Below, in pieces: positions 8,201-17,200 of a stretch of DNA of 64,000 nucleotides. Below the pieces are notes generated by a model that worked only from the letters and a program-made list of their open reading frames with translations, was not told the DNA's origin and ran no database searches. The stretch's first letter is position 1. Every line of letters begins with the position of its first letter. Made by a program: the position numbers and the translations under genes. Origin of the DNA: Microglena sp. YARC (lineage: Eukaryota > Chlorophyta > Chlorophyceae > Chlamydomonadales > Chlamydomonadaceae); the NCBI GenBank assembly GCA_022414725.1, contig CM039463.1, positions 80,797,420 to 80,861,419 of the forward strand. The letters are read 5' to 3'.

Positions 8201-9746
8201 GCAAGTAGCTTGCTTCAGTGGCCCCAATTATTTAGTTATTCCACTCGCTTGCTCAGGTGGCGCAAGTAGCTTGCTTCAGTGGCCCCAATTATTTAGTTAT
8301 TCTACTCGCTTGCTTAGGTGGCGCAAGTAGCTTGCTTAGGTGGCCCCAATTATTTAGTTATTCCACTCGCTTGCTTAGGTGGCGCAAGTAGCTTGCTTAG
8401 GTGGCCCCAATTATTTAGTTATTCCACTCGCTTGCTTAGGTGGCACTTGCTTAGGTGGTCCCAATTATTTAATTATTCCACTCACTTGCTTAGGTGGCGC
8501 AAGTACGGGCAGAAGCAAGTCAAGGGCAACGCCTATCCACGCTCATACTACAAGTGCACCCATCCGGGGTGCTCCGTCCGAAAACACGTCGAGGTCAGCT
8601 CTGAGGACCCTGAAAAAGTCATAATCTCCTACGAGGGTCAGCACAATCACCCAGCCCCCCAGTCCAGCCCCTCGCCCCGTTCTAAGGCCAGCAGAGGCAA
8701 AGGCGCCAAAGGAAGGGGCAGGGAGGAGGAGAGGGACGAGGCAGATGAGGGGCAATTAGAGGCAGCTGGCACTGATGTGAATGACCTGGTCGAAGGCGAT
8801 GTGAAGAGGCCGAGGGCAAAGAGGGCGCGTGCTGAGGTAAGTGGGAGTCGGGTTTTTCTGCCTATATTCTGTTCCAGTTAAATGCTATAATGGAGTTCGA
8901 GGATCCAGCCGCCCCTGATGTGAATGACCTGGTCAGACTTTTACCAGGTCATTCAGCGCACGCCTTCTTTGCCCTCGGCCTTTTTACGTCGCCTTCGACC
9001 GTCGACATACATACATGCACACCTTCTGATACATTCATGCATACACCCATTGCCTCACAGACCTGCACACTGCCTCCATTATCTCACCCGTTGCCACCAT
9101 TCGTGATCGATCATGTATGCCCTGCTGATACATGCATTTAGGTGTCAGGTTGCAGGCAAGATAAGGCAGTGCAACAAGCAGAATGCCGATACATGCATTC
9201 ATGCACACCTTCTGATACATTCATGCATACATACATACATACATACATACACCTTCTGGTACATGCATACATATACTCACACCTTCTGATACATTCATGC
9301 ATTCACCCATTGCCTCCCATATCTCCACCATTGCCTCACATTCCTACGCCCATTCCTGCATCTTGCCTTTGCAGATCCCACACACTGACATGCTGCTCGA
9401 TAGTCACGGCAGCACCCTGGAGGCCTTTGCCCAGTTGCTGAAGCAACAGGCCCAGCTGGAGACCCATACAATGTTTGATGGGGGCTTTGACCTCGTCGCA
9501 GGGGGCTGGGACCCCCTACAAGCCCTCCTCCAGCCTCAAAAGAGGGTCCAGCCTAGCAACCCACCCCCCTTACTGATGCAAGCAATCAAGGAGGCCCGGA
9601 AGGCGCACCTAGCGTCCTTGTCCGGTACCGGGGCGCATATGCTAACCTCCTCGGTCGCACCTGCCACGGCTGACTCGGCTGCAGAGCATGTTGCGGCTGC
9701 AGCCGCCATCGCCGCTAACCAGCTAAAGAGCAGTGGGGGGATGTAG
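2251..9746 (+). CDS. Group I WRKY transcription factor (gene span, 9 exons)
   Basis: Sequence-specific nuclear DNA-binding protein. Exons: 2251-2283, 2486-2559, 3174-3303, 3689-3763, 4848-4944, 6246-6431, 6915-7095, 8494-8836 and 9375-9746. Phases agree at every junction, giving about 496 residues and a TAG stop. The N-terminal domain reads DGWQWRKYGEK and has a C-x4-C-x22-H-x-H finger; the C-terminal domain reads DGYKWRKYGQK and has C-x4-C-x23-H-x-H. Two domains with these spacings are diagnostic of group I. The linker is acidic and Ser-rich. A basic tail ([11 protein letters not shown]) looks like a nuclear localisation signal, followed by a Gln/Ala-rich C-terminus. By family knowledge it should bind W-box (TTGAC) elements. 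Exon 1 is the least certain part; both WRKY domains are very secure. Confidence 0.92.
2486..2559 (+). CDS. WRKY gene exon 2: start of N-terminal WRKY domain
   Basis: The acceptor is a C/T-rich tract ending TTTACAG. The exon encodes a basic stretch ending NHDGWQWRK. The donor GTGAGT interrupts the Lys codon of WRK, which is completed by the first G of exon 3, so the intron falls inside the WRKY signature itself. Confidence 0.85.
2560..3173 (+). other. WRKY intron 2
   Basis: Contains a C-rich tract at about 2625-2704. I see no tandem copies of the splice junctions here, unlike most later introns. Confidence 0.7.
3174..3303 (+). CDS. WRKY gene exon 3: YGEK and first zinc cysteines
   Basis: Encodes YGEKVVKGS, then PRSYYKC with C-x4-C. 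It ends after ATEYK at donor GTAAGG in phase 0. GEK is a variant of the canonical GQK. Confidence 0.93.
3370..3540 (+). mobile_element. MITE copy (GCTTCTAGGCAGCTCCC family) in WRKY intron 3
   Basis: The left part GAAGCTTCTATGCAGCTCCC and the right part GGGGAGCTCCCTAGAATTTG are inverted relatives. The same ends occur at 9932-10118, 10806-10978 and 57323-57597. Both ends are eroded here. Confidence 0.6.
3689..3763 (+). CDS. WRKY gene exon 4: zinc histidines of N-terminal domain
   Basis: Begins EEHCHP, supplying the H-x-H ligands, and continues into a basic Pro/Lys stretch. Donor GTGAGT, phase 0. The intron before it splits the zinc finger about 20 residues after the second Cys. Confidence 0.9.
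3985..4847 (+). repeat. Tandem arrays in WRKY intron 4
   Basis: The first array (about 4010-4370) repeats a unit built on CAACTTAGAACCA and GATCACCCAATC. The second (about 4496-4847) repeats AACAAACCAATCAAAGCT with CCAACTCAGCAG and CCCAGCT. The second array runs up to the true acceptor, and its CCCTTGCCCAGCTGA segments resemble CCCTTGTGATGCAGCTG at that acceptor, so it may be acceptor-derived. Confidence 0.7.
4848..4944 (+). CDS. WRKY gene exon 5: linker
   Basis: Encodes a linker including [19 protein letters not shown]. Acceptor GATGCAG, donor GTGAGT, ends in phase 1. Its 3' edge with the donor is duplicated in the next intron. Confidence 0.75.
5027..5110 (+). repeat. Donor-side echo of WRKY exon 5
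   Basis: GCGCCTTGAGGACAGATTTA followed by CAAT and GTGAGTGGATGG repeats the end of exon 5 plus its donor and first intron bases, about 107 bp downstream of the original, with a few substitutions. Confidence 0.9.
5215..5655 (+). repeat. 53-bp minisatellite, about 8 units, WRKY intron 5
   Basis: The unit contains GGGTCAAACCCAAAGCTTGT, then AGACCAGATAGACAGCCCC. The period is 53 bp (for example 5361 to 5414). Confidence 0.95.
5704..5785 (+). pseudogene. Decayed acceptor-side copy of WRKY exon 6
   Basis: CTTCAG followed by a segment containing ACATGTACACGTGTGATGGG parallels the start of the true exon at 6246 (ACATGTACGTCGATGACGAG) through GACGATGCTCACGACTCAC. The frame differs from the intact exon. 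Confidence 0.7.
5800..6240 (+). repeat. 68-70 bp C-rich minisatellite, WRKY intron 5
   Basis: About seven units containing ACTCGCTCTCACACCCACCC and GGCACTCACCCACACCC end directly at the acceptor of exon 6, so the array now serves as the polypyrimidine tract. Confidence 0.9.
6246..6431 (+). CDS. WRKY gene exon 6: acidic linker
   Basis: Encodes [15 protein letters not shown], an Ala-rich segment, then [19 protein letters not shown]. Acceptor CACCAG, donor GTGGGT, ends in phase 1. The acidic patch could be an activation surface (inference). Confidence 0.85.
6432..6914 (+). repeat. WRKY intron 6: donor echo, TCTA microsatellite, 19-bp array
   Basis: A donor-side echo at about 6470-6510 (TATGCTCTCGCAGGTGTTTC) copies the exon end GATGCTCTGGCAGGTGGGTC. 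A (TCTA)n run lies at 6585-6616. A 19-bp array of CCTTCCAACCTGATCTCAA fills about 6717-6905, up to the acceptor. Confidence 0.85.
6915..7095 (+). CDS. WRKY gene exon 7: linker up to the C-terminal WRKY domain
   Basis: Encodes [15 protein letters not shown], a Gly/Ser linker and NSVLDGYK. The donor GTAAGT leaves AA of the Lys codon, completed by G of the next exon. The 3' edge and donor are copied twice in the intron. Confidence 0.92.
7137..7277 (+). repeat. Two donor-side echoes of WRKY exon 7
   Basis: Segments at 7137-7193 and 7227-7277 repeat GATGGCAACTCTGTCCTGGA, then TGGATACAA and GTAATG or GTAATA. The second G of the canonical GTAAGT has changed, so both donors are weaker than the real one. 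Confidence 0.95.
7320..7483. mobile_element. hAT-like MITE with 8-bp target-site duplication
   Basis: Perfect 13-bp terminal inverted repeats, CAGGGTACTTCCA at 7320-7332 and TGGAAGTACCCTG at 7471-7483, are flanked on both sides by CTGCACAC (7312-7319 and 7484-7491). An 8-bp duplication and CAGGG ends are typical of hAT elements. At 164 bp it is non-autonomous. It sits in WRKY intron 7. Confidence 0.92.
7805..7935 (+). repeat. Two adjacent copies of an ~80-bp dispersed repeat
   Basis: The family consensus is roughly GGTGGTTGGCCCCAGTGCAA, then GCAAACGGGCTGGC, CCTCAACCTCACGCCTCGTA and a TTTATTTATT end. Related copies occur at 27853, 48079, 48600, 57625, 57715 and 57781. The AT-rich tail of the second copy grades into the 61-bp array that follows. 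Confidence 0.75.
7918..8493 (+). repeat. 61-bp array carrying decoy copies of the WRKY exon 8 acceptor
   Basis: Eight full units and one truncated unit with a 61-bp period. Each full unit contains GCTTGCTTAGGTGGCGCAAG (or CAGG, or CAAA), matching the real acceptor and the first 11-12 exon bases at 8484-8505. In the decoys the next codon is TAG, so each would encode WRK and stop. The ninth unit is truncated inside the motif. Confidence 0.97.
8494..8836 (+). CDS. WRKY gene exon 8: complete C-terminal WRKY domain
   Basis: Encodes [20 protein letters not shown], the cysteines of KCTHPGC, then QHNHP (C-x4-C-x23-H-x-H). A basic/acidic tail with [11 protein letters not shown] follows. The whole domain is on one exon, without the intron at the PR position usual in land plants. 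Donor GTAAGT, phase 0. Confidence 0.97.
8907..9000 (+). repeat. Direct plus inverted copy of the exon 8 3' end in intron 8
   Basis: Bases 8917-8935 repeat GATGTGAATGACCTGGTC from the exon. A 13-bp stem (8921-8933 with 8943-8955, 9-nt loop) follows. Bases 8953-9000 are the inverse complement of exon bases 8789-8836 with six differences, all transitions. The RNA can fold back on the exon up to the donor. Confidence 0.9.
9001..9374 (+). repeat. Remainder of WRKY intron 8: ATACATTCATGCATAC-type repeats
   Basis: Repeated CACCTTCTGATACATTCATG and a (CATA)n run at about 9226-9251. CTCACAGACCTGCACACTGC at about 9054 resembles the true acceptor and exon start, so a decayed acceptor echo is possible. 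Confidence 0.6.
9375..9746 (+). CDS. WRKY gene exon 9: C-terminal exon with stop
   Basis: Acceptor TTTGCAG, phase 0, 123 codons plus TAG. Encodes a helical Gln-rich stretch ([12 protein letters not shown]), [19 protein letters not shown] and an Ala-rich end. No known domain beyond low complexity; a transactivation role is only a guess. Confidence 0.88.
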   Translation: MPHTDMLLDSHGSTLEAFAQLLKQQAQLETHTMFDGGFDLVAGGWDPLQALLQPQKRVQPSNPPPLLMQAIKEARKAHLASLSGTGAHMLTSSVAPATADSAAEHVAAAAAIAANQLKSSGGM

Positions 9747-9931
9747 CTGGCATGCCCTACACATAGTTATGTGGGCCCTCCCAAATTACTGCATGGACAA
9801 GACTGTCTTGCATACATGTACGTGGCATGCCCTGTCTGCCACCTCTGCTAGCAAGCCAGAAGAGGGCGAAACCTTGCACCCCCTGTACTGGCATTCAATA
9901 ATGTGTGCACCGGCACATGGCTGTGGTATTT

Positions 9932-10118
9932 TTCTTTTTGGGGCTACACGTTCCTGCTTCTAGGCAGCTTCTTTCCCCCCATCCATGAGCCAGACCTGAA
10001 GCTAGCTAGTACGTCTTACATCCAACATTTGGGGCATTCCAGCTGAAAGCTTTGGGCTTGACCCAGAGTCCGGATAATTGGGCTGACTAGAAGCTGTCAT
10101 GTGTAGCCCCAAAAAGAA
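9932..10118. mobile_element. MITE with 18-bp perfect terminal inverted repeats
   Basis: TTCTTTTTGGGGCTACAC at 9932-9949 and its exact inverse GTGTAGCCCCAAAAAGAA at 10101-10118. Inside the left end is GCTTCTAGGCAGC, shared with the other family copies. It lies just downstream of the WRKY stop. No clear target-site duplication. Confidence 0.82.
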
Positions 10119-10479
10119 TCAGTGTCCTGGCACAGACACCTCTCTACCAAACCCAGTTACAGGCTAAAGCCTTAGTGGGGGCTCTGGTACAACCAATTTC
10201 TTGCATTGTTACTTGATACCAGGGTCCATTCAATTCGCGGACTTGGCTACTTTTTGCGGGTTCTCAGCTACATTATGGGATCAAGAGCTGGTAGCTGAAT
10301 GCCCTTCTTTTGGCCAGACGGCCGAATCAAAAAAGTAAAGGACAGCGATAGTTTGTTTCCCCCCCCTTCGTCTGCCTACCGATTTCGAAGGCGAAACTAA
10401 GTTCGGTGAAATCCAGTGCATTGGCTGGTGTCTCCTGTTACCTCCGTCCCCTTGTACCGCCTCAGGACATCAAAGGCTA

Positions 10480-10617
10480 CCTATCCTACTTAACGACACT
10501 CATCATCATCATAGCTAGGTAGATGGTTTGCAGTGGTGGTAGTAACGGCTGTCACCATCGCTGCTAACCAGCTACCGAGCTACTACGATGATGATGAGAG
10601 TAGTTAATTAGGATTGG
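10480..10617. repeat. Long imperfect hairpin with TCATCATCATC arms
   Basis: Arms of about 43-46 bp: CCTATCCTACTTAACGACAC at 10480 onward, inverse to a segment ending GTAGTTAATTAGGATTGG at 10617. The loop is about 50 bp. Possibly a foldback element. Confidence 0.75.
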
Positions 10618-10805
10618 ATCTGGGTTCATCATCATCAAGGGCATGAGGATGATGGAAAACTAGCTCTGGAGCTATGATGATGATGATGATCATGTTGCCC
10701 TACTTGACTTCAATTGCACCCGTAGCTTGACACATTTAGACAAGTTAACAGCTATGTACATCATTTAGCAAAAGTTACGGTAGCTCCTGTTTATATTTGT
10801 TCCAA

Positions 10806-10978
10806 CTTTTCTTTTCGGCTTTTCTGAGCATCTTCTAGCCAGCTCCCTGAGCCTGCCACTGAGCTGCGCCTACAGATATCGGCCCTATTAGAAAGCTTCA
10901 AGGTGCACTAAGTTGCTCATGGCGGAAAAGCCAGGTAGGGGAGCTGCCTAGAAGCTGTTGCTCATAGCTGCAAAAAAA
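10806..10978. mobile_element. MITE copy, same family as 9932-10118
   Basis: Left end TCTTCTAGCCAGCTCCCTGA; right end GGGGAGCTGCCTAGAAGCTG then TTGCTCATAGCTGCAAAA. The internal CTTCAAGGTGCACTAAG is shared with the copies at 3370 and 57323. Confidence 0.75.
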
Positions 10979-11039
10979 AGCTGCGTCCCTATGTACATCA
11001 CTCAGCAAACGTTACGGCGCCTCCCGTATGGAGTTGTTT

Positions 11040-12120
11040 CCCCCTCTAGATGTATCTATTCTGTCCCCCCCCACCACCACACACCACCACACACACACAC
11101 ACACAAATATTTTCCACACCACAATTTGATTGGTGCATTTCCTCACAATTGACCCATGCCATGCGTTTGTCTGAAAAAGATGACGCTGCCATGCTCCTCG
11201 TCAGATTCCCCCCCCCACCCCCCCAATCACCAACATACACTATGGGGCGGTGTGTGTGTGCTGTCATGGACGCTAACAACATAATGTGTCTGAAAAAGAC
11301 GACACTGCCATGTTCCTCCGTAAGACTTCTCAGCCCCCCAACCACCAACATGAACACAATGTGGGGCAATGTGTGTGTAGTTGATAGTATGTGTGTAGTA
11401 GTTGGTAGTGTGTGTGTTTAGTTTTTAGTGGGGCAGTTCGTGTCGTTAGGGTATGTAGTGTGTGTTGTTTGGGATGCTATCAAGAATTGTATCATTGTTT
11501 GCCTCTCCTAATTGGATTGGATTGTTGCATGGTTTTCCAGCCAACTTTGGGCTGCTCACCGTCCAATGCCAATACCCCCCCCACCGTCCAATGCCAAGAC
11601 CCTCCCCCCCGTGCGATATCCTCGGAACAGAGGGCAAACTAAGAGGATTATACAGTTTAACGACTTGTCCAGGTCAAGTCCTCAACATACCTTGTCCAGG
11701 CTCCGACAGCCTGCGAGGTGTGTTCCCTTTGCTCTAACTCTGTTGAATGCTTTACATGTTGGGCTGTAGTTATCTACTCACTGGTGGAAATGTGTGTGCC
11801 CTTTAGTTTGCTAGAACCCTTGACTCTTCGGCAGTGGTATATGGGTAGTAAGTGGTTAGTAGCATTTATGCACTATTCCGGATAGGTAGAGCTTTTATAT
11901 ATATTATGCTCTCTTACTCCCCTCTCACATTGGGATGGAGGAGTTCAACATGCATGAGGAACCCCTCATCTTCACCCTATCCATCACACATCCACATTGG
12001 GATGTTGTTTGAAACACTCCATGCCTCCTAGCTCAGTCTGGACAAGACTGACATTAGTAGGAGTGCAAATGGGTTTTTGTCACCACATTGTTATGATCAA
12101 ATGGAGGTCTATGGTGAGGA
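11040..12120. repeat. Intergenic tandem duplication and microsatellites
   Basis: A C-run with (CA)n lies at about 11067-11104. A unit of about 125 bp starting at TGTCTGAAAAAGA is present twice (about 11166-11375). No gene is supported to 12120. Confidence 0.6.
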
Positions 12121-12136
12121 GGGCGAAGCCCACTGT

Positions 12137-12320
12137 TTCGTTTTTGGGCTACGCGTAGCAGCTTCTAGGCAGCTCCATTCACCCACCCTTGACCCAACCC
12201 TAGGGCTAGTTAGCGCGTCTGAAACGACATGCATTCCAATGCAGCTGTTGTCTTTGGGCTTGACACAGTCCCTGGCTAATGGAGCTGGGTGGGCTGCTAC
12301 GAAGCGTACACACCATATGC
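12137..12320. mobile_element. Degraded MITE copy
   Basis: Left end TTTTTGGGCTACGCGTAGCA then GCTTCTAGGCAGCTCC; right end near GGGCTGCTACGAAGCGTAC and GCCCAAAAATGAAA. Same family as 9932-10118. Confidence 0.6.
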
Positions 12321-12539
12321 CCAAAAATGAAAGACGGCCGTAGTGGCGAAGCTCTTATATGGTCAAGCTGTCGCGAAGGGGCAGGCAGTCATACGGGTCC
12401 CTCCCAACTTACTTGGATTCTGAATAGGGGTGTCTTGCTATGCATGTGTCTTATGTCCCCCCACACGTCCCGTAAGCCTGAAAAGAGCTTAGTATCCATG
12501 CTTTCTTGGTGTGGTTTTAACATGCACACAATGACTTAA

Positions 12540-13140
12540 GGTCCCAAGCCCTCTAGTCAGTCTGAACTAGGCTATCTCACTATGCTTCACATGTCTGAAT
12601 AAGACAAGGTGGCAATGATCTAGGCCCCGCAAGCATGTGCACAGTCTGAACAAGGCTATATTGTCATGCTTCCCCCGTCTGGAGAAGACAAGTTGGCATT
12701 GATGTAGTCTCAACCCGCACGTCGCGTGGGTCTGTTTCCAGTGGAAATCTCCACACCTTTGTATGGACCAGACAGACACACACCACGGTGATGGAGGTCC
12801 CCTCCCATCCCTTGGTCTGGATAAGATAGACACGCAGTAAACGTAGGCCCCCCCCCCCCCCCCCCCCCCCCCGCCTCTCCTAGCTTAGTATCAATTAGTA
12901 TCAACAAGGCTTTTTATTCATGCTTCCTCAGTCTAGAACTTGAACTCAATATATACAAAATAGACATGTGGTGAAGAGTGTACGGTCCTGTATCCTGGGA
13001 ATGTAGAATGTAATGTGCAGTTGACATGTGGTGAAGAGTGTACGTTCATGTAACCTGGGAATGTAGAATGTAATGTGTAGTAGACATGTGGTGAAGAGTG
13101 TAAGTTCCTGTATCCTGAGAATGTAGAATTGAGAATGCCA
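12540..13140. repeat. Intergenic repeats, including a 60-bp unit in three copies
   Basis: ACATGTGGTGAAGAGTGTA recurs at exact 60-bp spacing (about 12961, 13021, 13081). A poly-C tract lies at about 12849-12872. Upstream are diverged repeats around CTGAACAAGGCTAT. No gene. Confidence 0.8.
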
Positions 13141-14200
13141 ACCTCCAGGGGACCCTCTTATTTTATGATATGACTCAGTGTGACTCGTGAGCCATATCTT
13201 GTCCTGCCCGGTTGGTTTTTCCATGGATGGAAACCCTCACCGGTAATGTTTCTGCTGTATATATTCCCTACCCTCTTACTGGCTTGTAAACCAATATTTA
13301 CTCCAATCGAACAATAGAATCCTTTCCCATACAAATAATGTCTTTGTGCCAATCATTACTTTGTGCAAGTAATTATTAGTTTGTATATGACTGGAAGTAG
13401 GAGACTCATTTTGTGATATAATTAGTAGGATAAAAATCATCATGCTAAAAGCTAGGCGATGCTCTCTTTCTCTCTCCGTTCCTCGACTTGAGTGTTTTCT
13501 TATGATTATTTTTAATTGTTACATGTGAATATTTAGAGCTCCAAAATTGAACAGTGTAGCTATGAGGAAGCCCATGAGCAAACCAGTTAAATATTAGTAG
13601 GATATCATCATGTCCCTTTACCCCAATTGGCTATCTGGACAGGAGTCGCTTAGAATTAGATTTGCTCTTTCATATAATCATTTAGACTGACATGTGAATT
13701 CTCTTGCAGAAAGACTTACTTACATTAGACACGTGACCGCAAGAAAGAAGTACTTCACTATTAGACAGGCCGGTAGATAGTTAAACATCTTGAACTTGTT
13801 GTAATGCTATATGGTCTTGGCCTGACGTTTCACTAAAAGGCGGACGCCAAGTGCACCCAGAACAGGGCCGATTACCCGATACTGATTTACCCCACACAAA
13901 AATAGCAGCGGGGCCCTGGCGGGTCCCCTGGAGGTCGGGGGTGGGGTATGGTACACGATGGCTTCTGGGTTAGTTGTTCAGTTGTCTAAAATTGATACAT
14001 TTCTCTGCATTTCTTGTTGAATGTTGAAAAATATGACAAAGTTGTCCACGTGGGTATGCCAAGTTGAAACAACGTGCAGCGAGATACATGTGCTAATTGC
14101 AATTGCCAACAACTTGATTGTTTGAAAGATTTAACGTAGATTGTCACGTTATGGTTGGTCGGTTGGTGGGTCCTCCTATGGGGGACAGACCTATGCGATA
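13141..14200. other. Intergenic, nothing recognised
   Basis: AT-rich, unique-looking sequence without a supported coding region or clear repeat. Confidence 0.5.
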
Positions 14201-14205
14201 CTTCA

Positions 14206-17200
14206 GCGAACATCGTGCTGTTTTTTGTAGAATTTTGCAAGAAGAATGGAAGCTGTTCGCATCAACTGCGCAGATATTTTCAAAGTTCCGCAGGTTGGAG
14301 TATCTCGCCCCTTGCTGCCCACCCGCAACGACTGGCCTGGAGCTAGCATGCGCAGGCGCCAAGATATGCTTGAGCGGCAAATGTGATGAGGTGGCGGTGC
14401 CACCGACCTATGAGTGGCACGTCGATCACTCCTTTGGATGGCCGATAGGGCGGATGGGTTGGCCGATAGGGCGGATGGCGAATAGCTCCTGAATGAAACG
14501 ACGATGAACTTGACACAAGGTTCACAGCAGATTTCATATTCTTCTTATTACACGGATATATTGCGCCAAGTACTTTGCAGTAATTGGTGACAAGCCTTGG
14601 CCTTAGCCTGGCCCTTGAAGGAGGATTCGCGTATCTTCGTGGGATAAATAAAAATCAGGGGGATCGTCGAAATCGGGCCATTGAGCGAGCGAATCATGCT
14701 GACACTGAAGTAGAACGTTTCTTTATTCATTGCACATTTTTCCCCGGATATAATTCGTACGGTTACTGTGTCGTGTGTCGTCGGGGATATCAGGGCGCGC
14801 CGTCGCCATCCGCACGGGCAATATCTCCAGACCTGGCAGTACAGCACCCGCGTGGTAATGTCATGTCAGGATGGTTTATGTTCATCTCAGATTCTTCTTT
14901 TCTGGATCTTGTCCATTTTTGCCAACTCCATGACACATCGGCCCTTCTTGCCTCATGCTCCCACCCGAAGTTCGCTGCCCCTCTACATTGCCCCGAACAA
15001 CGCCGCTGTCCTTCAAATCTATGACGCCCATATGTTGGCAGGCTCCTCGGGCTCCACATTCTATGGTTGAACCTTCTCGAGAAAACGGAACCTCCCACTC
15101 GGTGTCTCCAACACCGCCTACCCCTTGGCTCTCCCAGGCACCTCCCCACCACTTGTGCATGCCTCCACCCTGCTCTTGTACCCTGTCGCCAAATTGCGCC
15201 CCGATATCCTCTTCCTTTCCGGTCTCTCACCCTTTTGACGCCCCCTCTTTTTGCATCGTCTACTGAAGAGGAGTATGTTTCCAAGTAAACGACGATGAAT
15301 ATGACAATGAAAAATTCGGAAGCTGTCCTATCTGAAGGCCGGATGGGGCCGATGGCGGAGTCCGGACGGCAGGACTTTTCTATCTAAGCGCTTTTTTTTT
15401 TTTTTTTTTTTTTTTTTATTATCGTGGGACGGGTAAAAAATAAGTTGGTGGTGAGTGGTGGTAGTCGGCTGACGAAGCCTATCGTGATCAAGTATGGACT
15501 TGTTGAAGCCTCGGGAGTTTCAGCGGTGGTGGTAGATAGACGATCGGTGTTCGCGTGAGGGATTTCAGGGATGCCGCCAGGGGTGATGTGGGGGTTAACA
15601 AACCAAACGAGGCTGTTTCCTGTCGAGGACCTTGAATTCGTTTCTTCGTATGGGGATTTCTCGGGAAGTTGAAACGATTGCCCAATTGGACAATCTCAGC
15701 TCGAGCTTTGTTCACTTTGCTGGTGGGGGGGTGAGTGGTTGGCGGTTAGTGGGGACGAGCCCCGTCTCAGACTGGAGGTTTTGCGTTTCACTTGTTCGTA
15801 TTTTTTGGTGGACAGTAGCCCAAGGGCGTTGCGTTCTGCCAATAACAAATTCGAATAAGAGAATCCCCTCCGGTGGGTTATATTAAATTAATATAGTACG
15901 CTTCGGCCCACAATCCTGCAGGCACCAAGTTCAGGGGGTGATATGTTGTTTTCTGTGAAGCCGTGTCGGGTCAGGCCACTCCGTCCTGGGGACCCCAGAG
16001 GGTGGCCCGTGACCAGAGGCGAAAAGCATGGGACCTGTGTATTCGGCTTCATGCCCAGATGGCGTGAGTGGGGACGGGAAAACGGAACACAGGAACGAGC
16101 AATTCGCTGCTGCAACGGAACAAGCAAGGGAGTGCCCAAACAAGTAGCGCAACAGGTAACAAAGGCATATTATATGGCCCGTCCAAATGGGGGTTTTGCG
16201 AGGGCTGCAAAGCCAGAGGCGCATCCGATCTTCTTACCGACCGGGGAGTACCCGGAGAGATAAGGAGAGCGCTGTTCAAAGAAGCGGGTGGGCGGAGGTT
16301 GGGTGGGTGCGGTGTCCAGCGAGGTTCCGGGAAAGTAAGTCCACTGAAGAGAAGGGCGTTATCTCGCGTAGGTGGGGGGTGGGTGGAGCGTGAAAAAAAA
16401 TAAGAGTATTAGGCTCCGCAAACAAAATGTGACGTCCTGAAAAGACGTCTTAGCTTGATATGAAGTATCAGGAGAGAAGGATTTGAACCTCTCTGTTTTC
16501 TGGCCTAGAGAGTTAAGCTCGCTTAAGTCTCATACATTCTCCGTGGTTTTAACGATAAACCCGTCTATTCGGAGTTAGACTTCCGGAGTCCCTCGAACCG
16601 TCTGAAGGGCGGCGTGTAGGGCGACGTAAGGAGCGGACCTGGTTAAACGGTTCCGAACCGTCCGACAGGTCACGTCAGTTCCTTCCTCGGGAAGTCGTCG
16701 CCACCTCGAGGTAGCGCAAGGGTGACGATCAATGTTAATATCTGGTCACCGCCCCCTCCACGGAACGCCACCTCGATCCCCTCAACTGCGGGGATCATCT
16801 CGAAAGAACTTTCCACCTCCATAGCCGCCCACTACTGTCTATCTCTGTCGAACTCACATTACACTTGGGTACGCCGCTATCATACCACCTTGCATTAAAC
16901 GCGCGTCAGCAGTTCCACCACTCCGTTCGGCTCTTCTCCGCTGGTGGCGGTCATCTCCCCGACCCCATCAGTTCATCTCGGGCTCCTCCTTCGACCCTCT
17001 TCGCCTCCGCTGATTCCCATTTTTTCTCTCTCGGTATATCCATCCTACTGACACCACCCGCCTCCTCCACTCCCTCCACCTGCCATGCGTCCGATGCGCA
17101 AATACCATTGGTGTGTTACCCGCGCCGGCGCAATGGAATCTGCTACCTCAACACTGTCCCACACCTTCCTTCTTCCGCCACCGGCTATCGATGGGGTGTA

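Noticed and set aside
7918..8493. CRISPR array
   Set aside because: Regular 61-bp units have no unique spacers; eukaryotic intron minisatellite.
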